Source: Cherax quadricarinatus
Taxonomy: Eukaryota > Arthropoda > Malacostraca > Decapoda > Parastacidae
NCBI RefSeq assembly: GCF_038502225.1
Contig: NW_027196899.1
Coordinates: 1 to 64,000 of the forward strand
Direction of reading: 5' to 3'
Length of the DNA stretch: 64,000 nucleotides
A program made the translations under genes and the position numbers. How positions within the stretch are numbered: the stretch's first letter is position 1; each line of letters begins with the position of its first letter. The notes under the pieces are model-generated. The model was not told the DNA's origin, made no database searches, and was given only the letters and a program-made list of their open reading frames with translations. Below are positions 34,093-43,229 of this stretch, in pieces.

Positions 34093-34704
34093 ACTATAAA
34101 ATATTCAGTTAATAAATCTTAATTACTTACTTGCACACTTGTACCTTAAGCGTTGGTAAATCTTACTAAGAGAAAAGCTTGGATTTATTTTGGCCTGTGT
34201 TGGTCCCAGTTACCTTATTTTATAGAAGAAACTGGCAAATTTGTAATTCTTATTTTCATGCGAAAATATCTGAGTGCCTCATCTAATTGCCTTCACCTTT
34301 CAACGCTGACCTCAAACTTAATGTGCTGGTGTATTTCAAGATATTGACCCCTATGAGAGTACAAGTAGGTGTTACTTAGTGGAAAATTTTATTTACTTTA
34401 GAGCTGCATATATCTTAATAAAAGTTGACACTTTTATTGGGATTTTAGCGTCTGTGTTATAACTTTTGAATACCATATATGATCCCCTTCAAATCTTCAA
34501 TGATAATGCTTAACTGCATAAAAAACATACCTGGAGATATACCACACTCTGAAATAATCTTTTCACGTACATTGACGTATAGGTGCTTGGCGTTATGCAA
34601 TACGGGCATACCTTTCAAAGATCGCGCAGCGACTGAAATTCGTCTAATTACCATCGTGAATATTGATCATTGTACATCATAGCTTGTTAATAAATTATTT
34701 ACAG

Positions 34705-34855
34705 GACTGGTACTTCCTGCCAATAAGACTGACAGCTCGTATTGATGGAGACTACCTTCCCGAGGAGCCGGCAGTGTTGCTGCGAGAAGGTCGCTTCCAC
34801 CAGGTGCCAGTCATCACAGGAGTCACTCAGCACGAGGGAGGCCTCTTCGCGCTGC
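34705..34855 (+). CDS. Carboxylesterase exon 5 (catalytic acid region)
   Basis: 151 nt, phase 0 to 1. It reads DWYFLPIRLTARIDGDYLPEEP and then VPVITGVTQHEGGLFAL. DGDYLPEEP matches the conserved VDGxFLPDxP segment, and the Glu in QHEGG corresponds to the catalytic acid position (usually DEG). Acceptor TTTACAG and donor C|GTGAGT are strong. Confidence 0.92.
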
Positions 34856-35106
34856 GTGAGTTACCAAGCTCCTTTCATTCAGAGGGGAAGGCCTACGTAG
34901 ATACTAGTTTAAATTCTTTGGTGTGAAGTATTAGAGCTTCTTCTCCCTTTCCTCGGATCAAGATGATTGGTTCTTGTTTTTGCAGTATAATAAGAACATG
35001 AGAAAGAACACTGAAACAGGGTTACTGGCCTATGCGAGGCAGGTCCAATTCTCCCACCGGCTTAAGCCAATGCCTTGACCTAGTCATGGCATATATACCT
35101 TCAGAG
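34856..35106 (+). other. Start of the 21.3-kb esterase intron
   Basis: Contains a short antisense CR1-type 3' end (TAAGAACATGAG...GCCTATGCGAGGCAGGTCC, about 34988-35045) next to the TA microsatellite. Confidence 0.5.
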
Positions 35107-35325
<219 letters not shown>

Positions 35326-35327
35326 TC

Positions 35328-35361
<34 letters not shown>

Positions 35362-35436
35362 ATATATGTATATATATATATATGTATATATATATGTATA
35401 TATATATATGTATATATTATTATTATTATTATTATC
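35326..35436. repeat. (TA)n/(TATG)n/(ATT)n microsatellite
   Basis: Mixed TA, TATATG and ATT units at the 3' end of the next RTE copy. Confidence 0.95.
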
Positions 35437-36822
35437 ACACCGGCCGATTCCCACCAAGGCAGGGTGGCCCGAAAAAGAAAAACTTTCACCATCATTCACT
35501 CCATCACTGTCTTGCCAGAAGGGTGCTTTACACTACAGTTTTTAAACTGCAACATTAACACCCCTCCTTCAGAGTGCAGGCACTGTACTTCCCATCTCCA
35601 GGACTCAAGTCCGGCCTGCCGGTTTCCCTGAATCCCTTCATAAATGTTACTTTGCTCACACTCCAACAGCACGTCAAGTATTAAAAACCATTTGTCTCCA
35701 TTCACTCCTATCAAACACGCTCACGCATGCCTGCTGGAAGTCCAAGCCCCTCGCACACAAAACCTCCTTTACCCCCTCCCTCCAACCCTTCCTAGGCCGA
35801 CCCCTCCCCCGCCTTCCTTCCACTACAGACTGATACACTCTTGAAGTCATTCTGTTTCGCTCCATTCTCTCTACATGTCCGAACCACCTCAACAACCCTT
35901 CCTCAGCCCTCTGGACAACAGTTTTGGTAATCCCGCACCTCCTCCTAACTTCCAAACTACGAATTCTCTGCATTATATTCACACCACACATTGCCCTCAG
36001 ACATGACATCTCCACTGCCTCCAGCCTTCTCCTCGCTGCAACATTCATCACCCACGCTTCACACCCATATAAGAGCGTTGGTAAAACTATACTCTCATAC
36101 ATTCCCCTCTTTGCCTCCAAGGACAAAGTTCTTTGTCTCCACAGACTCCTAAGTGCACCACTCACTCTTTTTCCCTCATCAATTCTATGATTCACCTCAT
36201 CTTTCATAGACCCATCCGCTGACACGTCCACTCCCAAATATCTGAATACGTTCACCTCCTCCATACTCTCTCCCTCCAATCTGATATTCAATCTTTCATC
36301 ACCTAATCTTTTTGTTATCCTCATAACCTTACTCTTTCCTGTATTCACCTTTAATTTTCTTCTTTTGCACACCCTACCAAATTCATCCACCAATCTCTGC
36401 AACTTCTCTTCAGAATCTCCCAAGAGCACAGTGTCATCGGCAAAGAGCAGCTGTGACAACTCCCACTTTGTGTGTGATTCTTTATCTTTTAACTCCACGC
36501 CTCTTGCCAAGACCCTCGCATTTACTTCTCTTACAACCCCATCTATAAATATATTAAACAACCACGGTGACATCACACATCCTTGTCTAAGGCCTACTTT
36601 TACTGGGAAAAAATTTCCCTCTTTCCTACATACTCTAACTTGAGCCTCACTATCCTCGTAAAAACTCTTCACTGCTTTCAGTAACCTACCTCCTACACCA
36701 TACACTTGCAACATCTGCCACATTGCCCCCCTATCCACCCTGTCATACGCCTTTTCCAAATCCATAAATGCCACAAAGACCTCTTTAGCCTTATCTAAAT
36801 ACTGTTCACTTATATGTTTCAC
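35437..36822 (-). pseudogene. RTE LINE copy 3, 5'-truncated
   Basis: A 382-codon minus-strand frame from the RT palm (SEQYLDKAKEVFVAFMDL) to the end, nearly identical to copy 1 over its whole length including the 3' UTR. At 36822 it stops inside the RT and continues directly into the 3' terminus of another RTE, a head-to-tail junction made by 5' truncation. Confidence 0.85.
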
Positions 36823-39112
36823 AATATCCCCAAAAAGAAAATACTTTCATCATCATTCAACACTTTCACCACACTCACACATTATCACTGTTTTTGCAGA
36901 GGTGCTCAGAATACAACAGTTTAGAAGCATATACGTATAAAGATACACAACATATCCCTCCAAACTGCCAATATCCCAAACCCCTCCTTTAAAGTGCAGG
37001 CATTGTACTTCCCATTTCCAGGACTCAAGTCCGACTATATGAAAATAACCGGTTTCCCTGAATCCCTTCACTAAATATTACCCTGCTCACACTCCAACAG
37101 ATCGTCAGGTCCCAAGTATCATTCGTCTCCATTCACTCCTATCTAACACGCTCATGCACGCTTGCTGGAAGTCCAAGCCCCTCGCCCACAAAACCTCCTT
37201 TACCCCCTCTTTCCAACCCTTTCGAGGACGACCCCTACCCCGCCTTCCTTCCCCTATAGATTTATATGCTTTCCATGTCATTCTACTTTGATCCATTCTC
37301 TCTAAATGACCAAACCACCTCAACAACCCCTCTTCTGCCCTCTGACTAATACTTTTATTAACTCCACACCTTCTCCTAATTTCCACACTCCGAATTTTCT
37401 GCATAATATTTACACCACACATTGCCCTTAGACAGGACATCTCCACTGCCTCCAACCGTCTCCTCGCTGCTGCATTTACCACCCAAGCTTCACACCCATA
37501 TAAGAGTGTTGGTACTACTATACTTTCATACATTCCCTTCTTTGCCTCCATAGATAACGTTTTTTGACTCCACATATACCTCAACGCACCACTCACCTTT
37601 TTTCCCTCATCAATTCTATGATTAACCTCATCCTTCATAAATCCATCCGCCGACACGTCAACTCCCAAGTATCTGAAAACATTCACTTCTTCCATACTCC
37701 TCCTCCCCAATTTGATATCCAATTTTTCTTTATCTAAATCATTTGATACCCTCATCACCTTACTCTTTTCTATGTTCACTTTCAACTTTCTACCTTTACA
37801 CACATTCCCAAACTCATCCACTAACCTTTGCAATTTTTCTTTAGAATCTCCCATAAGCACAGTATCATCAGCAAAAAGTAACTGTGTCAATTCCCATTTT
37901 GAATTTGATTCCCCATAATTTAATCCCACCCCTCTCCCGAACACCCTAGCATTTACTTCTTTTACAACCCCATCTATAAATATATTAAACAACCATGGTG
38001 ACATTACACATCCCTGTCTAAGACCTACTTTTACCGGGAAGTAGTCTCCCTCTCTTCTACACACCCTAACCTGAGCCTCACTATCCTCATAAAAACTCTT
38101 TACAGCATTTAGTAACTTACCACCTATTCCATATACTTGCAACATCTGCCACATTGCTCCTCTATCCACTCTATCATATGCCTTTTCTAAATCCATAAAT
38201 GCAATAAAAACTTCCCTACCTTTATCTAAATACTGTTCACATATATGCTTCAATGTAAACACTTGATCTACACATCCCCTACCCACTCTGAAACCTCCTT
38301 GCTCATCCGCAATCCTACATTCTGTCTTACCTCTAATTCTTTCAATTATAACCCTACCGTACACTTTTCCTGGTATACTCAGTAAACTTATTCCTCTATA
38401 ATTTTTACAATCTCTTTTGTCCCCTTTCCCTTTATATAAAGGGACTATACATGCTCTCCGCCAATCCCTAGGTACCTTCCCCTCTTTCATACATTTATTA
38501 AACAAAAGTACCAACCACTCCAACACTATATCCCCCCCTGCTTTTAACATTTCTGTCATGATCCCATCAGTTCCAGCTGCTTTACCCCCTTTCATTCTAC
38601 GTAATGCCTCACGTACCTCCCCCACACTTACATTCTGCTCTTCTTCACTCCTAAAAGATGGTATACCTCCCTGGCCAGTGCATGAAATTACCTGCCTCCC
38701 TTTCTTCCTTAACATTTAAAAGTTCCTCAAAATATTCTCGCCATCTACCCAATACCTCCATCTCCCCATCTACTAACTCCCCTACTCTGTTTTTAACTGA
38801 CAAATCCATATTTTCCCTAGGCTTTCTTAACTTGTTTAACTCACTCCAAAATTTTTTCTTATTTTCATTAAAATTTCTTGACAGTGCCTCTCCCACTCTA
38901 TCATCTGCTCTCCTTTTGCACTCTCTCACCACTCTCTTCACCTTTCTTTTACTCTCCATATACTCTGCTCTTCTTATAACACTTCTGCTTTGTAAAAACC
39001 TCTCATAAGCTACCTTTTTCTCTTTTATCACACCCTTTACTTCATCATTCCACCAATCACTCCTCTTTCCTCCTGCCCCCACCCTCCTATAACCACAAAC
39101 TTCTGCCCCACA
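36823..39112 (-). pseudogene. RTE LINE subfamily 2, nearly intact RT
   Basis: Minus strand. A 536-codon frame (38715-37105) covers the RT with KGGKAAGTDGIMTEML, AFMDLEKAYDRVD, LLFADDTVLM and the C-terminal GRPRKGW. One frame change near 38690 joins it to the 143-codon linker frame (39082-38651). The 3' UTR (36826-37104) differs from copy 1 but shares CTGAATCCCTTCA-type blocks. About three quarters of residues agree with copy 1 by eye. The endonuclease is missing; the break coincides with the 3' tail of the CR1 element. Confidence 0.8.
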
Positions 39113-39271
39113 TTATATAAGAACATAAGAACATAAGAAAGGAGGAACACTGCAGGAGGCCTGCTGGCCCATACTAGGCAGGTCCTTTACAATTCATCCC
39201 ACTAACAAAACATTTGCCCAACCCAATTTTCAATGCCACCCAAGAAATAAGCTCTGATGTGAAAGTCCCAC

Positions 39272-42211
39272 TCAAATCCAACCCCTCCCACTCATGTACT
39301 TATCCAACCTAGATTTGAAACTACCCAAAGTCCCAGCCTCAATAACCCAACTAGGTAGACTGTTCCACTCATCAACTACCCTATTTCCAAACCAATACTT
39401 TCCTATGTCCTTTCTAAATCTAAACTTATCTAATTTAAATCCATTACTGCGGGTTCTCTCTTGGAGAGACATCCTCAAGACCTTATTAATATCCCCTTTA
39501 TTAATACCTATCTTCCACTTATACACTTCGATCAGGTCTCCCCTCATTCTTCGTCTAACAAGTGAATGTAACTTAAGAGTCTTCAATCTTTCTTCATAAG
39601 GAAGATTTCTAATGCTATGTATTAATTTAGTCATCCTACGCTGAATGTTTTCTAACGAATTTATGTCCATTTTGTAATACGGAGACCAGAACTGAGCTGC
39701 ATAATCTAGGTGAGGCCTTACTAATGATGTATAAAGCTGCAGTATGACCTCTGGACTTCTGTTGCTTACACTTCTTGATATAAATCCCAGTAATCTATTT
39801 GCCTTATTACGTACGCTTAGGCATTGCTGTCTTGGTTTAAGGTTGCTGCTCACCATAACCCCCAAGTCCTTTTCGCAATCTGTATGGCTAAGTTCTACAT
39901 CATTTAACTTATAAGTACTAGGGTTATGGGCACTCCCAAGCTTCAGAACCTTGCATTTATCTACATTGAACTGCATCTGCCACTTTTCTGACCAAGAATA
40001 GAGTTTGTTTAAATCCTCCTGAAGTTCCCTAACATCTACGTTTGAATCAATTATCCTACCTATCTTTGTGTCATCGGCGAATTTGCTCATATCACTAGTA
40101 ATTCCCTCATCAAGATCATTGATATATATTATAAACAACAACGGGCCCAAGACTGATCCCTGTGGAACGCCACTTGTTACAGATCCCCACTCGGATTTAA
40201 CCCCATTTATGGACACTCTCTGCTTCCTGTCAGTGAGCCATGACTCGATCCACGAGAGCACTTTTCCCCCAATGCCATGAGCTGCCACTTTCTTTAACAG
40301 TCTATGGTGCGGAACTCTATCAAAAGCCTTACTAAAATCTAAGTAAATAATATCAAATTCTTTATTGTGGTCAACAGCCTCAAAAGCTTTACTGAAGAAA
40401 GTTAATAAATTAGTTAGACAAGACCGGCCTCTTGTGAATCCATGCTGAGTATCATTAATCAAGCTATGCTTATCGAGATGGCTTCTTATAATCTCAGCTA
40501 TAATTGACTCTAGTAATTTGCCTACAATTGAGGTCAGGCTTATTGGGCGGTAATTTGACGGTAACGACTTGTCCCCTGTTTTAAAAATAGGAGTTACATT
40601 AGCCATCTTCCACATATCAGACACTACACCTGTTTGAAGAGATAAATTAAAAATATTAGTTAATGGTTCACAGAGTTCCATTTTGCATTCCTTAAGAACC
40701 CTTGAAAAAACCTCATCAGGACCCGGCGACTTATTTTGCTTCAGTCTGTCTATCTGCCTCACAACCATCTCACTAGTGACTCTGATGTTACATAATTTAT
40801 CTTCTTCTAGCCCACTGTAAAAATTAATTACTGGAATATTGTTAGTGTCTTCCTGTGTAAAAACTGAGAGAAAATAATTATTTAAAATCAAGCACATTTC
40901 ATTCTCTTTGTCAGTAAGGTGCCCATAGTTATTTTTAAGGGGACCTATCTTATCTCTAACTTTTGTTCTATAGACCTGGAAAAAACTTTTTGGGTTAGTT
41001 TTAGAATCCCTAGCAACTTTAATTTCATAGTCCCTTTTAGCTTTTCTTATCCCCTTTTTAATGTCCCTCTTAATGTCAATATACTGATTCATAAGATGAC
41101 CCTCACCTCTTTTGATACGCCTATAAATTCCTTTCTTATGCCCTAGTAGATATTTGAGCCTATTATTCATCCATTTTGGGTCATTTCTATTTGATCTAAT
41201 TTCTTTATATGGGATAAACGCTCTTTGAGCAGCATGTATAGTGTTCAGAAAACTGTCATATTGATAGCTCTCTTCGTTACCCCAGTCAACAGATGATAAG
41301 TGTTCTCTAAGCCCATCGTAATCTGCTAAGCGAAAATCTGGGACTGTTACTGAGTTATCGCTACTATCGTACTTCCATTCAATGCTAAATGTAATTGATT
41401 TGTGGTCGCTAGCACCCAGTTCCTCTGAAATTTCTAAATTATTAACAAGGGATTCATTGTTTGCCATAACTAAGTCAAGCAGGTTATTTCCCCTTGTAGG
41501 TTCTGTCACAAACTGCTTCAAAAAACAATCCTGAAATACTTCTAAGAAGTCGTATGATTCTAAATTCCCAGTCAAGAAATTCCAATCAACATGACTAAAG
41601 TTAAAGTCTCCTAGAATTACTACATTATCGTGCCTTGTGGCCTTAACAATTTCCTCCCATAGTAGTTTCCCTTGGTCCCTATCTAAGTTTGGGGGACGGT
41701 ATATCACTCCTAAAATCAGTTTTTCATGCCCCTCTGAAAATTCTATCCAAACAGACTCTGTATGTGTTACTTCAGACTTAATACCCGTTTTTATGCAACA
41801 GTTCAAGCGATCTCGGACATACAATGCCACCCCACCCCCCCTCCCAATACTTCTATCTTCTTGGAACAATTTAAAACCCTGAATATGACATTCCGCAGGC
41901 ATGTCCCGACTTTTTGAATTAAACCACGTCTCAGTTAAGGCAAATACATCAATGTTACCTACACTAGCAACTAATCTCAACTCGTCCATCTTATTCCTAG
42001 CACTACGGCAATTAGCATAATAAACATTGAAAGACTCTCCTTTCTCTTTACCCTTCCTGCTCATTTCTATTTTTCTACTAAACCTATTACTGTCCTTATC
42101 ACCCAAGGTCCCTGGCTTTTCAATATCTATCTCGTTCTTATTATTACTAGTTCCCCTAGAACTCGTAATATTACTACACTGGGACTTCACTGTTTTCCTG
42201 CCAAAACCCAT
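39272..42211 (-). CDS. CR1 ORF2: endonuclease-reverse transcriptase
   Basis: 979 codons, the full length for CR1 ORF2. After an N-terminal leader, the APE-type endonuclease begins at VYYANCRSARNKMDEL, with LTETWF, GDFNFSHVDW (~residue 200) and SDHKSI (~269). The RT shows NKSPGPDE, NYRPISLTSI, HGFTRGRSCLTNLL, DIIYLDFSKAFDRVPH, GVPQGSVLGPLLF and KFADDTKIGR (~712). The C-terminal CR1 region ends LDKYMSGRGWI. The endonuclease nicks genomic DNA and the RT primes on it. All expected catalytic motifs are present with no frameshift or stop. Expression would come from an element transcript antisense to the esterase gene. Confidence 0.92.
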   Translation of the reverse strand: MGFGRKTVKSQCSNITSSRGTSNNKNEIDIEKPGTLGDKDSNRFSRKIEMSRKGKEKGESFNVYYANCRSARNKMDELRLVASVGNIDVFALTETWFNSKSRDMPAECHIQGFKLFQEDRSIGRGGGVALYVRDRLNCCIKTGIKSEVTHTESVWIEFSEGHEKLILGVIYRPPNLDRDQGKLLWEEIVKATRHDNVVILGDFNFSHVDWNFLTGNLESYDFLEVFQDCFLKQFVTEPTRGNNLLDLVMANNESLVNNLEISEELGASDHKSITFSIEWKYDSSDNSVTVPDFRLADYDGLREHLSSVDWGNEESYQYDSFLNTIHAAQRAFIPYKEIRSNRNDPKWMNNRLKYLLGHKKGIYRRIKRGEGHLMNQYIDIKRDIKKGIRKAKRDYEIKVARDSKTNPKSFFQVYRTKVRDKIGPLKNNYGHLTDKENEMCLILNNYFLSVFTQEDTNNIPVINFYSGLEEDKLCNIRVTSEMVVRQIDRLKQNKSPGPDEVFSRVLKECKMELCEPLTNIFNLSLQTGVVSDMWKMANVTPIFKTGDKSLPSNYRPISLTSIVGKLLESIIAEIIRSHLDKHSLINDTQHGFTRGRSCLTNLLTFFSKAFEAVDHNKEFDIIYLDFSKAFDRVPHHRLLKKVAAHGIGGKVLSWIESWLTDRKQRVSINGVKSEWGSVTSGVPQGSVLGPLLFIIYINDLDEGITSDMSKFADDTKIGRIIDSNVDVRELQEDLNKLYSWSEKWQMQFNVDKCKVLKLGSAHNPSTYKLNDVELSHTDCEKDLGVMVSSNLKPRQQCLSVRNKANRLLGFISRSVSNRSPEVILQLYTSLVRPHLDYAAQFWSPYYKMDINSLENIQRRMTKLIHSIRNLPYEERLKTLKLHSLVRRRMRGDLIEVYKWKIGINKGDINKVLRMSLQERTRSNGFKLDKFRFRKDIGKYWFGNRVVDEWNSLPSWVIEAGTLGSFKSRLDKYMSGRGWI

Positions 42212-42225
42212 ACCACTAACTATTC

Positions 42226-43062
42226 CTAGTTTAAAGTCCTAACTGCTCCCTCCACTGCAGTTGCCAGTGCTCCCACCCCACACCTAGATAAGTGAACCCC
42301 ATCCCTAGCATACATGTCATTTCTGCCATAGAAGAGGTCCCAGTTGTCAATGAATGTTACCGCATTTTCCTTACAGTATTTGTCCAGCCAGCAATTGACA
42401 CCAATTGCCCTGGACAACCATTCACTTCCAACTCCCCTCCTTGGCAAAATACCACATATGAGAGGGTTCCCACCCTTACTTCTAATTATTTCTATTGCTG
42501 ACCTATACCTGCTAATCAGGTCCTCACTCCTACGTCTGCCAACATCGTTGCCTCCAGCACTGAGACAGATAATAGGATTGCTCCCATTACCTCTCATGAT
42601 GTCATCCAGACGGCTAACAATATCCTCCATCCCAGCCCCAGGAAAGCAAACTCTCTGTCTCCTACTCCTGTCCTTCAAGCAGAACGCCCTATCCATATAC
42701 CTAACTTGGCTATCCCCAACAACAACAATATTCTTACCTTCCTTAATGTCTTTCGTCGTGTCGTTCCCAGTAGTCGACTCACATTCGTCGGGTAGCACTG
42801 AGAATGTATTGGATGTTTCCACAACAGTTTCCACGGCAGTCTCTTTCTTCTTCATCGTTTCTACCTTTCCATTCGTCTTCTTGATCGTCAACTTCTTTCC
42901 CTGCTGTCCAGCCACTGACCAGTTTCCCTTCTTGACCTGAGGACTCAAAACAGGAGGACTACTACGAATCTTCTTGTTTTCCTCGGTCAGTCGCCGAATT
43001 TCCATATTCGCCAACCTCAATTCTTCCTTAAGCTGTTGGTAAAGTTGCTCGATGGAGGGCAT
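42226..43062 (-). CDS. CR1 ORF1 with SGNH/GDSL-type esterase domain
   Basis: 278 codons. An N-terminal coiled coil (IEQLYQQLKEELRLANMEIRRL) and a Lys-rich linker precede an SGNH-hydrolase fold: VVVGDSQVRYMD near residue 119 (nucleophile block), LSAGGNDV near 167 (Gly-Asn block) and YARDGVHLS near 254 (Asp-x-x-His block). CR1 and some related LINEs are known to carry an esterase in ORF1; its role in retrotransposition is unclear, and membrane or RNP association has been proposed. All four block residues are retained. ORF2 starts 14 nt after this stop. Confidence 0.88.
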   Translation of the reverse strand: MPSIEQLYQQLKEELRLANMEIRRLTEENKKIRSSPPVLSPQVKKGNWSVAGQQGKKLTIKKTNGKVETMKKKETAVETVVETSNTFSVLPDECESTTGNDTTKDIKEGKNIVVVGDSQVRYMDRAFCLKDRSRRQRVCFPGAGMEDIVSRLDDIMRGNGSNPIICLSAGGNDVGRRRSEDLISRYRSAIEIIRSKGGNPLICGILPRRGVGSEWLSRAIGVNCWLDKYCKENAVTFIDNWDLFYGRNDMYARDGVHLSRCGVGALATAVEGAVRTLN

Positions 43063-43195
43063 CTTGCTTCAATTCTAGAGAGCGCGCAAACAGGTCTTCA
43101 CAGAGCCAAGTACACGTCAACACTGCGCAAAAGCCAACTCAATCAGGAGCTACTGCGCAGCACGTCCGCACGGCCCAATAGCGATGCGAACATAT

Positions 43196-43229
43196 ATATA
43201 TATATATTATTATTTTTTTTTTTATTATC
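43196..43229. repeat. (TA)n/(ATT)n/T-run tail of RTE copy 4
   Basis: Short TA, ATT and T runs between the CR1 leader and the RTE 3' end. Confidence 0.9.

Larger units (their letters stand above)
31316..34704 (+). other. Esterase intron with repeats
   Basis: 3.4-kb AT-rich intron. It contains an intronic repeat family member (about 31690-32190), several short blocks of CTGATCGGCCTCAAA-type sequence (near 32335, 32415, 32975), the snap-back element 33344-33827 and a 38-bp tandem repeat at 33985-34092. No further exon was recognised. Confidence 0.65.
39113..43195 (-). mobile_element. Full-length CR1 element with two intact ORFs
   Basis: Read on the minus strand: about 130 nt of leader (43195-43063), ORF1 (43062-42226), a 14-nt gap, ORF2 (42211-39272), a short 3' UTR and the CR1 octamer tail (TTCTTATG repeats, 39117-39140). 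Both frames are open over their entire length, so this copy may be young or even competent. Confidence 0.85.

Noticed and set aside
34001..34095. CRISPR-like array
   Set aside because: Head-to-tail 38-bp repeats without spacers, in a eukaryotic intron.
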